The notes under the pieces are model-generated. The model had not been told where the DNA came from. It saw nothing but the letters and a program-made list of their open reading frames with translations, and did no database searches. Positions 16,236 through 24,457 of a stretch of DNA of 64,000 bases are shown here, one piece after another. Both the position numbers and the translations under genes were made by a program. Source of the stretch: Solimonas marina (GTDB lineage: Bacteria > Pseudomonadota > Gammaproteobacteria > Nevskiales > Nevskiaceae); assembly GCF_012241385.1 (NCBI RefSeq), contig NZ_JAAVXB010000002.1, positions 310,001 to 374,000 on the forward strand, written 5' to 3'. Every line of letters starts with the position of its first letter. Position 1 is the stretch's first letter.

Positions 16236-17819
16236 ATGCCCCAGCACGACACCGCCGTGAGTTCCCGCTCCTCCCCCGCAAGCAGCGCGCAGGTTCGTAA
16301 GCTGCTCGAGCACTATCGCGCGCGCATCGAAAATGCGCAGGTTTACGACGTCGCCAGCGTTTCCGCGCTCGATTCGGCGCCCAAGCTGTCGCAGCGTATC
16401 GACAACCGCGTGCTGCTCAAGCGCGAGGATCAGCAGTCCGTGCACTCGTTCAAGCTGCGCGGCGCCTACAACAAGATCGTGCAGTTGTCGCCGGAACAGC
16501 GCGCGCGCGGCGTGGTGACCGCGTCGGCCGGCAATCACGCGCAGGGCGTGGCGCTGGCGGCGCAGCAGCTTGGCATTCCGGCACACATCGTCATGCCGCG
16601 CACGACGCCGGCATTGAAGGTCGAATCGGTCAGGGCGCTGGGCGGCAAGGCGATCCTGCACGGCGATGCTTATGACGACGCGCGCGAGCATGCCGAGCGT
16701 CTGGTCGCCGACAAGGGTTGGACCATGGTGCACCCCTACGACGATCCGGACGTGATCGCCGGACAGGGCACGATCGGCCGTGAATTGCTGCAGCAGTGCG
16801 GCAACCTCGACGCGGTATTCGTGCCGGTCGGCGGTGGCGGCCTGTTGGCGGGCGTCGCCGCCGCGATCAAGTCGGCGAATCCGAAGATCAAGATCATAGC
16901 CGTCGAGCCCGACGATTCGAACTGCTTCGAGGCGGCGCTGCGTGCCGGTCGGCGCGTGGTGTTGCCGCGGGTTGGGTTGTTCGCCGACGGCGTCGCGGTG
17001 CGCCAGATCGGCGAGGAGCCGTTCCGCGTCGCGCGCCACTTGGTCGACGATACGGTGCTGGTGTCGGTCGACGAGATGTCGGCCGCCACACGCGACATCT
17101 TCTACGACCGTCGCGCCTTGCCGGAGCCGGCCGGTGCGCTGGCGGTGGCGGGGCTGAAGCGCTGGGTGCACGAGCACGGCGTGACCGGCAAGACGCTGGC
17201 CGCGATCATTTCCGGCGCCAACGTCAACTTCGACCGCCTGCGTCACATCGCCGAGCGCGCGGAACTGGGTGACGACGCCGAGGCTTTGCTAGCCGTTACG
17301 CTGCCCGAGCGGCCGGGTGCGTACAAGCAATTCGTTCGTCATCTCGGTCGCCGTCCGGTGACCGAGTTCAACTACCGCTATGCCGAAGGTGGGCAGGCCC
17401 ACGTGTTCGTTGGCCTGAAACTGGCCGGTGGCAACGAGGAGCTCGAGGCGCTGATCAAAGGTCTGCGCGACAGCGGCTATCCGGTTGCCGATCTGCGCGG
17501 CGACGAGATGGCCAAGGAGCACATTCGCTTCATGGTCGGCGGTCGCGCCCCGGGTCTGGCCGACGAGCGCTTGTTCCGTTTCGAGTTTCCGGAGCGTCCC
17601 GGCGCGCTCGCCGATTTTCTGCAAGCGATCGGCTCACGCTGGAACATCTCGCTGTTTCATTATCGCAACCACGGCGCCGCCAACGGCCGCGTGCTCTGCG
17701 GTCTGCAGATTCCGAAGAAGGAATGGGCGCAGTGTCGGCGCACGCTGGATACGCTCGGCTATGCGTACGCCGAGGAAACCGACAACCCCGCCTATCAGCT
17801 GTTCCTCGGCACGCACTGA
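16236..17819 (+). CDS. ilvA: Biosynthetic threonine deaminase (threonine ammonia-lyase)
   Basis: 527-residue PLP enzyme converting threonine to 2-oxobutanoate, the committed step of isoleucine synthesis. The PLP lysine is in SFKLRGA (Lys73), the phosphate-binding glycine loop is GGGGLL (about 196-201), and the C-terminal region (about 345-527) carries two ACT-like regulatory domains (LPERPGAY and FPERPGALADF), as in feedback-regulated biosynthetic enzymes. It is a stand-alone gene here, without other ilv genes nearby. Divergent from proC. Confidence 0.95.
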   Translation: MPQHDTAVSSRSSPASSAQVRKLLEHYRARIENAQVYDVASVSALDSAPKLSQRIDNRVLLKREDQQSVHSFKLRGAYNKIVQLSPEQRARGVVTASAGNHAQGVALAAQQLGIPAHIVMPRTTPALKVESVRALGGKAILHGDAYDDAREHAERLVADKGWTMVHPYDDPDVIAGQGTIGRELLQQCGNLDAVFVPVGGGGLLAGVAAAIKSANPKIKIIAVEPDDSNCFEAALRAGRRVVLPRVGLFADGVAVRQIGEEPFRVARHLVDDTVLVSVDEMSAATRDIFYDRRALPEPAGALAVAGLKRWVHEHGVTGKTLAAIISGANVNFDRLRHIAERAELGDDAEALLAVTLPERPGAYKQFVRHLGRRPVTEFNYRYAEGGQAHVFVGLKLAGGNEELEALIKGLRDSGYPVADLRGDEMAKEHIRFMVGGRAPGLADERLFRFEFPERPGALADFLQAIGSRWNISLFHYRNHGAANGRVLCGLQIPKKEWAQCRRTLDTLGYAYAEETDNPAYQLFLGTH

Positions 17820-17833
17820 AGGCGACCGCGCCG

Positions 17834-18301
17834 TTATTTGCCCTCGAGCTTGAGGATGTAGTCCCAGTGCGCCGGCTTGACCGGCGTCACCGACAGGCGG
17901 CTGCCAGGTGCAAGGAGCATCATTCCGTGCAGTTTCTTCTCGTGCGCGCGCAGCGTTGCGAGTGAAATCGGCTGTGCGAGCTTGCGCTCGAATTGCACGT
18001 CGACCAGCAGCCAGCGCGGCTCTTCGCGCTTGGATTTCGCGTCGTAGTAGTCCGATTTCGGATCAAACTGCGTCGGGTCGGGATAGGCCGTCGAGACGAC
18101 CTTCATGACGCCATAGACGCCAGGCACCTTGGTGTTGGAGTGATAGAAGAACGCCAGATCGCCAACCTTGAACTGATCGCGAAACATGTTGCGCACCTGG
18201 TAGTTGCGCACGCCATTCCACGGCTCGGTTTGCTGCGGGCGCGTTTCGAGATCGTCGATCGAAAACGTGTCCGGTTCGGACTTCATCAGCCAGTAGGCCA
18301 T
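17834..18301 (-). CDS. EVE domain protein
   Basis: 155-residue single-domain protein starting MAYWLMKSEPDTFS. The conserved patterns WNGVRNYQVRN, GDLAFFYHSN and DPTQFDP are those of the EVE (PUA-like) fold, which reads modified bases in nucleic acids. It sits 3' of the 5-FCL gene with a small overlap, the common gammaproteobacterial order. Its ligand in core genomes is unsettled. The upstream in-frame extension is an out-of-frame reading of the 5-FCL gene and was dropped. Confidence 0.88.
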   Translation of the reverse strand: MAYWLMKSEPDTFSIDDLETRPQQTEPWNGVRNYQVRNMFRDQFKVGDLAFFYHSNTKVPGVYGVMKVVSTAYPDPTQFDPKSDYYDAKSKREEPRWLLVDVQFERKLAQPISLATLRAHEKKLHGMMLLAPGSRLSVTPVKPAHWDYILKLEGK

Positions 18302-18885
18302 CGGGTTCCTTGTTCGGTGATGATCGCGTCGAGCCGGATGTCCCAGGGCTCGCGGGGAAGATGCTCGGCTTGCTGCAGCGCGTAAGCGTAGCCGAGATAG
18401 CGCGGTCGCTGTGCGATGCGCGGTCGCGCCAGCCAGCGATCGTAGAAGCCGCCGCCATTGCCGAGGCGGTTGCCACGAAGGTCGAAGCCGACCAATGGCA
18501 GGATCACCACATCGAGCTCGGCGCGGTGCGCGCGTGATCCGCGCGTCGCCGGCTCTTCGATGCCGAGGCGATTGCGGCGCATCGGCGCCCCGGCACGCAA
18601 CCATTCGAAATGCATCACGCCGGGTGCGGTGATGCGCGGTACGGCGATGCGAAGCCCGTGCTGCTGCAGTCTTTGAATCAGTGGGGCAGTGGGCAGCTCG
18701 CTGCCGTAAGCGAGATAGAGGGCAACGCGGCGGGCGCGCCGCTGGGTAATCAGCTGCAGTGCGTATTGCGCGGCGGCGATCGCTGCGCGGCGACGCTGTG
18801 CGGCAGAAACACGAAGGCGCCGCGCGCGAATCTCGCGACGCAGCGCCTTTTTCAGAAGATAGGTGTCTCCCGCCTGTGCCGTCAT
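18286..18885 (-). CDS. 5-formyltetrahydrofolate cyclo-ligase
   Basis: 199-residue enzyme that converts 5-formyl-THF to 5,10-methenyl-THF using ATP, keeping the one-carbon folate pool usable. Family motifs include the N-terminal KKALRREIRARR, the substrate loop LPLVGFDLRGNRLGNGGGFYDR (about 142-163) and a C-terminal LDAIITE. The ATG at 18885 follows directly after the 6S RNA gene, as in E. coli ssrS-ygfA, so the mRNA probably comes from read-through of the 6S transcript. Confidence 0.92.
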   Translation of the reverse strand: MTAQAGDTYLLKKALRREIRARRLRVSAAQRRRAAIAAAQYALQLITQRRARRVALYLAYGSELPTAPLIQRLQQHGLRIAVPRITAPGVMHFEWLRAGAPMRRNRLGIEEPATRGSRAHRAELDVVILPLVGFDLRGNRLGNGGGFYDRWLARPRIAQRPRYLGYAYALQQAEHLPREPWDIRLDAIITEQGTRWPTG

Positions 18886-18889
18886 CGGT

Positions 18890-19046
18890 TTTCGACCTTG
18901 AGACGTAGTCTCAAGTGGGCACCGCGCCATGCCATCGGGCTTCCCACTGCGAGGTAGGCCTGCACGCCCGGCGTGGTTATGGTTCCCGGGGTTTTGCAAA
19001 TAGGCTCAAGGGTACCAGACCGATTCGCGTACACCGCAGGAGACAC
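18890..19046 (-). ncRNA. ssrS: 6S RNA
   Basis: Located between zapA and the 5-FCL gene, the conserved place of ssrS in gammaproteobacteria. On the minus strand there is a -10-like TATTCT (19053-19058) just before the proposed 5' end. The transcript holds the 6S-typical CCCTTGAGCC, a central GCCTACCTCGCAGTGGG region and a 3' self-complementary TTGAGAC-TAC-GTCTCAA. 6S RNA binds the sigma-70 holoenzyme in stationary phase. Ends are approximate; a covariance-model search would settle them. Confidence 0.75.
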
Positions 19047-19090
19047 GAGACAAGAATATCACGAGCGACTTGCCGAACCCTGACCGCTCG

Positions 19091-19411
19091 TCATTCGAGC
19101 GACATCGTCGAGTCGATATCGAGGGCCAGCTGACGCAGGCGCTGTACGGTTTCCGGGTCGGGCTGGGCGACGCCGTCAACACCGCGCAATTCGAGCAATT
19201 CGCGCGCGATGTTGAGCGCCGCCATCACGGCAATGCGCTCGGCGCCGAGCGCCTTGCCGCGCTTGCGGATACTGGTCATGCGGTCGTTGAGATAGTCGGC
19301 CGACTTGACCAGCGCCTCGTGTTCGTCGGGCGGGCAGGCAACGTTGTATTCCTTGCCCATGATGCGCACGGTGACGCTGAGCGATTCCGATGGATCCTTG
19401 GTCGCGGTCAT
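19091..19411 (-). CDS. zapA: Cell division protein ZapA
   Basis: 106-residue FtsZ-ring stabiliser. N-terminal beta unit (LSVTVRIMGKEYNVACPPDE) and then a long helix (AVMAALNIARELLEL) that forms the coiled-coil dimer. A GTG two codons upstream (19417) overlaps the preceding stop and is an alternative start. Gene order zapB-like, zapA, 6S RNA, 5-FCL is conserved. Confidence 0.9.
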   Translation of the reverse strand: MTATKDPSESLSVTVRIMGKEYNVACPPDEHEALVKSADYLNDRMTSIRKRGKALGAERIAVMAALNIARELLELRGVDGVAQPDPETVQRLRQLALDIDSTMSLE

Positions 19412-19413
19412 GC

Positions 19414-19602
19414 TCACGGCTCCGATTCGAGTGAACGGACACGTTCGAGGATGCCTTCGATGCGCCGACGCAGCTCGGCGTTGAGCGCCAGCAGACGATC
19501 GCGTTCCTGCAGGGCGCGCTTTTCCTCGAGTCGAGCCTGCCGATAGGCGGCCATCAGGCGCTGCACGCGGTCCTCGAGCTGTTGGAGTTCGTCTTCGATC
19601 AT
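19414..19602 (-). CDS. TIGR02449/ZapB-like small coiled-coil protein
   Basis: 62 residues forming one continuous charged helix with leucine heptads (LQQLEDRVQRLM..., then LLALNAELRRRI). Small proteins of this TIGR02449 family stand directly before zapA in many gammaproteobacteria and are thought to work with the division ring. The ATG at 19602 is preferred; a TTG at 19620 would add six residues. Confidence 0.82.
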   Translation of the reverse strand: MIEDELQQLEDRVQRLMAAYRQARLEEKRALQERDRLLALNAELRRRIEGILERVRSLESEP

Positions 19603-19618
19603 CTGCTTTGACGGCAAC

Positions 19619-19665
19619 AAAAAAGGCGGCGACCCCAGTATAGAACGTCTACCGGGGCCGCCGCC
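19619..19665 (-). terminator. Hairpin upstream of the zapB-like gene
   Basis: GGCGGC(GA)CCCC pairs with GGGGCCGCCGCC, followed on the minus strand by six T's. It is the likely terminator for minus-strand transcription arriving from the protease side. A TATACT hexamer (minus strand, 19637-19642) in its loop could be the -10 box of the zapBA-ssrS operon. Confidence 0.6.
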
Positions 19666-19695
19666 TCTACGGCTTGCGGCTAAGGCTGCAAGAAC

Positions 19696-21135
19696 TTACT
19701 GCAGGACCAGGAACAGCGCTCCCGGACCGCGGCGGATCTGCAACAACAGCGCTCCCTTGCCGGCCACCATCTTCTTGAACTGACCCAGCGATTCGACCGG
19801 CTGCTTGTTGACGGCGACGATGATGTCGTCCGGCTGCAACCCGGCGCGGGCGGCCGGCGAGTTCTGCTTGACGTCCTTGACGATGACGCCGCTGTCGACA
19901 CCGGCAGCATTGGCGGTGTCGTCGTCGAGCGGCGCGAAGGTCGCACCGGCCAGACGCGGCGCCGTGTCCTTGGTCATCGTTTCGCTGCTCGCCGTCGAAT
20001 CGTCCTTGCCGACCTTGACCGTGACAGTCTTCAGCTTGCCGTCGCGATACAGCTTCATGTCGACCTTGTCACCGACGCGGAGCAGACCGACCAGGCTACG
20101 CAGCTGACCGAAGTCGATGATCTGCTTGCCATTGGCTTCGATGATCAGGTCGCCCGGCTTGATGCCGGCCTTCTCTGCCGGCGACTTCGGCATCACGCGG
20201 CCGACCAGGGCGCCGTGATTGCTCGGCAGGTTGAGCGCCTTGGCCAGTTCCGGTGTCAGCTCCTGACCGCCGACGATGCCGATGTGGCCGCGATCGACCG
20301 AGCCGTGCTCGATCAGCTGGCCCATGATGCTCTTGACCAGGTCGACCGGAATCGCGAAGCCGATGCCGACGTTGCCGCCCGACTGCGAATAGATCATCGA
20401 CGGCAGGCCGACCAGCTGGCCCTTGAGGTTGACGAGCGCGCCGCCCGAGTTGCCCGGGTTGATCGACGCGTCGGTCTGGATGAAGTCGCCGATGCCGTCG
20501 CTGATGCCGGTGCGGCCCAACGCAGAAACGATGCCACTGGTGACGGTCTGGCGCAGGTTGTACGGCGAGCCGATGGCGACGACGAAGTCACCGACCTGGA
20601 GCTGATCGGAGTCGCCGAGCGGCAGCGCCGTCAGGTTGTCGGCCTTGATCTGCAACACGGCGATGTCCGTGCCCGGGTCGCGGCCGATCAGCTTGGCGTC
20701 GAACTCGCGGTCGTCGTTGAGGCGAACCTTGATTTCCTTGGCGTCCTTGACGACGTGATTGTTGGTGATCACGTAGCCCTTGGCAGCATCGACAATGACG
20801 CCCGAGCCGACCGACTGGAACTCGCGTTCCTGCGTCTGACCGCCGTCACCCTGGTCGCCAAAGAAGCGGCGGAAGAACGGGTCGTCCATCAGCGGGTTGT
20901 GGACTTCCATCTCGCCGGTGACGGAGATGTTGACGACGGCCGGCATGACCGGCTTGAGCATCGGCGCCAGCGAGGGCACGCCGCCGGACACTGGCAACGA
21001 CTGCGTCGTAGTCGGCGTGGCCGGGACGTCGGCACGCGCCGCCGGCGGTGCCGACGACATGATGAAAGCCGCGACGAGGATCGATGCCGAGACGGCAATC
21101 GGTGCGATGAGCTTTACGGCGAATTCTTTTGACAT
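19696..21135 (-). CDS. Periplasmic serine endoprotease, DegP/DegQ (HtrA) family
   Basis: 479 residues with a signal peptide (about 1-36, cleavage after ARA). The trypsin-like domain has the triad His127 (TNNHVV), Asp157 (DPGTDIAVL) and Ser230 (NPGNSGGAL), and is followed by two PDZ domains (about 275-365 and 400-479). This is the DegP/DegQ/MucD layout: envelope protein quality control with chaperone and protease activity. The LA loop is short (about 20 residues between strands), closer to DegQ or MucD than to E. coli DegP. Likely under envelope-stress control, but no promoter was confirmed. Confidence 0.93.
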   Translation of the reverse strand: MSKEFAVKLIAPIAVSASILVAAFIMSSAPPAARADVPATPTTTQSLPVSGGVPSLAPMLKPVMPAVVNISVTGEMEVHNPLMDDPFFRRFFGDQGDGGQTQEREFQSVGSGVIVDAAKGYVITNNHVVKDAKEIKVRLNDDREFDAKLIGRDPGTDIAVLQIKADNLTALPLGDSDQLQVGDFVVAIGSPYNLRQTVTSGIVSALGRTGISDGIGDFIQTDASINPGNSGGALVNLKGQLVGLPSMIYSQSGGNVGIGFAIPVDLVKSIMGQLIEHGSVDRGHIGIVGGQELTPELAKALNLPSNHGALVGRVMPKSPAEKAGIKPGDLIIEANGKQIIDFGQLRSLVGLLRVGDKVDMKLYRDGKLKTVTVKVGKDDSTASSETMTKDTAPRLAGATFAPLDDDTANAAGVDSGVIVKDVKQNSPAARAGLQPDDIIVAVNKQPVESLGQFKKMVAGKGALLLQIRRGPGALFLVLQ

Positions 21136-21216
21136 GAAAAATTTTTCTCGTCATCTCGCTGCAACGAGCAGCGGCGGATAGACCGCGGTCCTATCGAATA
21201 GTTTCAGATTTGCGGC

Positions 21217-21849
21217 TCAGGGCAGCCGGACGGCCGGATTGAGGCTGTAAACCCCGACTATCGACGCCTTCGCAAGCACATGGCCGTCCACGGCCTTGCG
21301 CAAATCTGCGACCGAAAATCCGGCGCCGAGTTCGATGTTCGGTACATCGAGCGCCATGACCTCGAAGGTATATCGATGCACGCGCTCGTCATTCCACGGC
21401 GGGCAGGGGCCGTCGTAACCCAGATATTGGCCTTCCATCGCGTCGTCGCCGGCGAACCAGCCGGTGTAGTCGTTCTGCCCCTGCTGACTGCCATCCGGGC
21501 CGCTGGGCGCGGCCTTGCCGTGTGCAACGACGCCATTGCTGCAAGCGCCTTCTTCGAGCTGGGTGACGTCCGCCGGGAGGTTGATCATCAGCCAATGCAC
21601 GAACTCGGCACGTGGCAGTGACGCGGCGACCGAAGCGCCTTCCTTGTTGACGTGGTCCGGGACCGTCGGCGCATCGGCGTCGATGCAGGTTACGACAAAG
21701 CTGCGCGTCGCCTGCGGGGCACCGCGCCAGGCCAGCTGCGGGTTACGGTTGCTGCCGAGGCGGATGTGGCCGGCCGGCGACTTCACGGCAAAGGCACAAC
21801 GGCCCGGGATGCGGCCGGTGCGGGCGAGGCTGCGGCTCGTTAGTTTCAT
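21217..21849 (-). CDS. YbhB/YbcL family (PEBP/Raf-kinase-inhibitor-like) protein
   Basis: 210 residues with the PEBP ligand-site patterns: NPQLAWRGAP, CIDADAP, FVHWLMINLPADV, then YDGPCPPWNDERVHRYTFEVMALD. It binds phosphorylated or small anionic ligands in this family; the bacterial role is unclear. No signal peptide, so cytoplasmic. Stands alone between the protease and sohB genes, all on the minus strand. Confidence 0.88.
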   Translation of the reverse strand: MKLTSRSLARTGRIPGRCAFAVKSPAGHIRLGSNRNPQLAWRGAPQATRSFVVTCIDADAPTVPDHVNKEGASVAASLPRAEFVHWLMINLPADVTQLEEGACSNGVVAHGKAAPSGPDGSQQGQNDYTGWFAGDDAMEGQYLGYDGPCPPWNDERVHRYTFEVMALDVPNIELGAGFSVADLRKAVDGHVLAKASIVGVYSLNPAVRLP

Positions 21850-21887
21850 GGTCTGCTCCTGATTCGATGGGGGAGGGTGCGCGGCGT

Positions 21888-22934
21888 TCAGCGCCAGCGC
21901 GGCAGTGCCGTTTCCTCGACGCTACGGCGCAGGCCCAGCCCGAGCCGGACCAGTCCTTCGGACAGGCGCTGCGTGAGGCGCTGACGGCGGCGGAAGCTCA
22001 GGCCGAGCAAGTCTGCTTCCCGGCTCCGCGCAAGCAGGTAATCGTCGCTGGTCTGCAGCAAGTCGACCAGGCCCAGCTCCAGTGCCTGAGACCCGAACCA
22101 GTGCTCGCCGGTAGCCACCCGTTCGATCTCCAGGCTCGGCCGATAGTCCGCGACGAAGCGTTTGAACAGCGCATGCGTCTGTTCGATCTCCTCACGGAAT
22201 TTCTCGCGACCGGCGTCGGTGTTTTCGCCGAACAGGGTCAGCGTCCGTTTGAAATCGCCAGCCGTATGAAGTTCATAGTCGACATTCATGCGCTGCAGCA
22301 GGCGGTGGAAGTTCGGCAACTGCGCGACGACGCCGATCGAGCCGACGATCGCGAACGGCGCGGCGACGATGCGGTCGGCGACGCAGGCCATCAAGTAGCC
22401 ACCGCTCGCGGCCACCTTGTCGATCGCCACGGTCAGCCCGATGCCGGCGCTGCGCAGGCGTACCAACTGCGAGGCGGCCAGTCCGTAGCCGTGCACCATG
22501 CCGCCCTCGCTTTCAAGTTGCAGTACGACCTCGTCCTGGCCCGGGCGCGCAACCTGCAGCACGGCGCTGATTTCCTCGCGCAGCGAGTCGACCGCCGACG
22601 CTTGCAGGTCACCGTGGAATTGCAGGGCGTAGACGCGCGGCTTGTCCGGGCTTTGGCCCTTCTTGGCCTGCTTGCGGCGCTTTTTCTCGTCGGCCTGACG
22701 CTCCTTTTCGAGGGCCTTGTGCTGGGCTTCGTCGAGCACCTCGTCGCGGATCGCATCCGCCAGACGTTCATAGCGCCGGTTCAGGTTGCGGATGTCCAGG
22801 CGCTCCGCGCCACCGCCACCACGGGCTTCGCGGGCCAGGCCGAAAATCAGGATCGCCAGCCCGCCGACGGCGATCACCCAGGTCAGGGCTTTGGCGAAGA
22901 ACAGGGCGTACTGCGTGAGGAATTCACTCATCAT
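21888..22934 (-). CDS. sohB: Inner-membrane peptidase SohB (S49 family)
   Basis: 348 residues with an N-terminal membrane anchor (about 10-33), a charged linker (about 60-98) and the S49 N-terminal and catalytic domains. The nucleophile Ser177 is in KVAASGGY and the general-base Lys229 in TAGDFKRTL, as in SohB/SppA. Related enzymes degrade signal peptides; SohB was named as a multicopy suppressor of HtrA loss, and here it lies close to an htrA-family gene. Confidence 0.92.
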   Translation of the reverse strand: MMSEFLTQYALFFAKALTWVIAVGGLAILIFGLAREARGGGGAERLDIRNLNRRYERLADAIRDEVLDEAQHKALEKERQADEKKRRKQAKKGQSPDKPRVYALQFHGDLQASAVDSLREEISAVLQVARPGQDEVVLQLESEGGMVHGYGLAASQLVRLRSAGIGLTVAIDKVAASGGYLMACVADRIVAAPFAIVGSIGVVAQLPNFHRLLQRMNVDYELHTAGDFKRTLTLFGENTDAGREKFREEIEQTHALFKRFVADYRPSLEIERVATGEHWFGSQALELGLVDLLQTSDDYLLARSREADLLGLSFRRRQRLTQRLSEGLVRLGLGLRRSVEETALPRWR

Positions 22935-23137
22935 TCAGTCAATGTGACGCAAGTCGCTGGAAAACTTCGAAATAGCGCGGCAGAATGACTGCCTGTGGCC
23001 AAGGATGGCAAGCGCGTGCTGCAGCACAACATCTGTGACGTCTGTGCTGCATTGCAAAATGCTTGTTTATACTATCGTGGCTTGACGCGCTTTATGGGGT
23101 TGTACGGAACAACTTTGAATAGGTTGGGAGATTAACG

Positions 23138-24328
23138 ATGAAAAGACTGCAGCGTGCAGCACTTGCACTCTTGCTGGCTGCTGGCGCCTCGCCGGTGCTC
23201 GCGCAGGAGTCCGATGCGCCGGATCTCCGGCCATATTTCAATGGCGGCTACGAATATTCGTTTGCCGATCATGACCGCAAATCAGATGACGGCAACGGTT
23301 CGTGGCTCGGCTACGGCTGGTCGCTGAACAAGTTCTGGGGCCTGGAAGTCCAGGGCAACTGGGATCAGTTCAACAGCGAAAGCTCGTCGAAGGCGAACAA
23401 CTGGCGCCAGTGGGGCGCTCAGCTGGACGGCCTGTTCTTCTACTCGCGCAATCCGTCGTTCTCGCCGTACGTCGTGCTCGGCGCCGGTGGCATGAAGCAG
23501 GAACAGCGCAACCCGCTCGGCAACGCCGGGCATGACAGCTCGATCAACCCGTTCATCGAATCGGGTGTGGGCTTCTTCTCGTATTTCGGCGAAACCAAGA
23601 CCGTCGGCATCCGCCTCGACGCCCGCTACCGCTGGCTCGACACCGACAGCGATTACGCCAACGTCAGCTCGTTCGGTGAGCCGGTCATCAAGATTGGTCT
23701 CGTGACCAAGCTTGGCGCCGTGCCGGAAGCGGCGCCGGTTGCGCCGGTCGTCAAGGACTCGGACGGCGACGGCGTGCTCGATGACGCCGATCTCTGCCCG
23801 GGAACCCCGAAGGGCGTGAAGGTTGACGCCAAGGGCTGCCCGATCGACTCGGATGGCGACGGCGTGCCGGATGGCATCGATCAGTGCCCGGGCACCCCGC
23901 CGGGTGTTGCGGTCGACGACAAGGGCTGCCCGACGACGCTCGGCTCCGGTCGCTTCAAGATCACGGGCTCGGGTGCGGACCTGCGCTTCGAGGACGTGCA
24001 CTTCGAGTTCGACAAGTCGAATCTGTCCGACTACGCCAAGGAAATGCTGGACGATGCGTCCAACGTCATTGAGCAGGTCTCCGAGAAGTATCCGGGCCTG
24101 AAGGTCGATGTCTCCGGTCACACCGACTCGGTCGGCACCGAAGGCTACAACCAGGGTCTGTCGGAACGCCGCGCCAACGCCGTCAAGGATTACCTGATCC
24201 GTAAGGGCGTCGAAGCGGGCCGCATCAGCACCTACGCCTACGGCGAGTCGAAGCCGATCGCTTCGAACGACACCGCGGAAGGCCGTGCTCAGAACCGCCG
24301 TGCGGAAACCCGCACCCGCGGCGAGTAA
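23138..24328 (+). CDS. OmpA/OprF-type outer-membrane protein
   Basis: 396 residues. Signal peptide (about 1-22, ...PVLAQE), N-terminal eight-stranded beta-barrel (about 28-200), then two thrombospondin type 3-like Ca2+-binding repeats (DSDGDGVLDDADLCPGTP and DSDGDGVPDGIDQCPGTP) and a C-terminal OmpA peptidoglycan-binding domain (about 285-390; NQGLSERRANAVKDYL). It anchors the outer membrane to the cell wall and may act as a slow porin. GGGAG ribosome-binding site; upstream there is a TATACT box at about 23,068. Ends at a strong terminator. Confidence 0.94.
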   Translation: MKRLQRAALALLLAAGASPVLAQESDAPDLRPYFNGGYEYSFADHDRKSDDGNGSWLGYGWSLNKFWGLEVQGNWDQFNSESSSKANNWRQWGAQLDGLFFYSRNPSFSPYVVLGAGGMKQEQRNPLGNAGHDSSINPFIESGVGFFSYFGETKTVGIRLDARYRWLDTDSDYANVSSFGEPVIKIGLVTKLGAVPEAAPVAPVVKDSDGDGVLDDADLCPGTPKGVKVDAKGCPIDSDGDGVPDGIDQCPGTPPGVAVDDKGCPTTLGSGRFKITGSGADLRFEDVHFEFDKSNLSDYAKEMLDDASNVIEQVSEKYPGLKVDVSGHTDSVGTEGYNQGLSERRANAVKDYLIRKGVEAGRISTYAYGESKPIASNDTAEGRAQNRRAETRTRGE

Positions 24329-24350
24329 GCCGACCGAAGGTCGAGATGTG

Positions 24351-24386
24351 AAAAACCCCCGCTGCGCGAGCAGCGGGGGTTTTTTT
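24351..24386 (+). terminator. Rho-independent terminator of the OmpA-family gene
   Basis: ACCCCCGCTGC / GCAGCGGGGGT stem followed by seven T's, 22 bases after the stop codon; A's before the stem may let it act on the converging hemH transcript too. Confidence 0.92.
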
Positions 24387-24457
24387 ATGGCCGGCCCGGA
24401 AGTCCTGAAGGCCGACGACGGCAACGCGGCGCCATCAGGGCGCCGCGAAGCGGGCGT

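Noticed and set aside
20215-21132. Plus-strand open frame of 305 codons opposite the protease gene
   Set aside because: Antisense shadow; Arg/Asp/Val-rich with no domain; the minus-strand frame has the complete catalytic triad.
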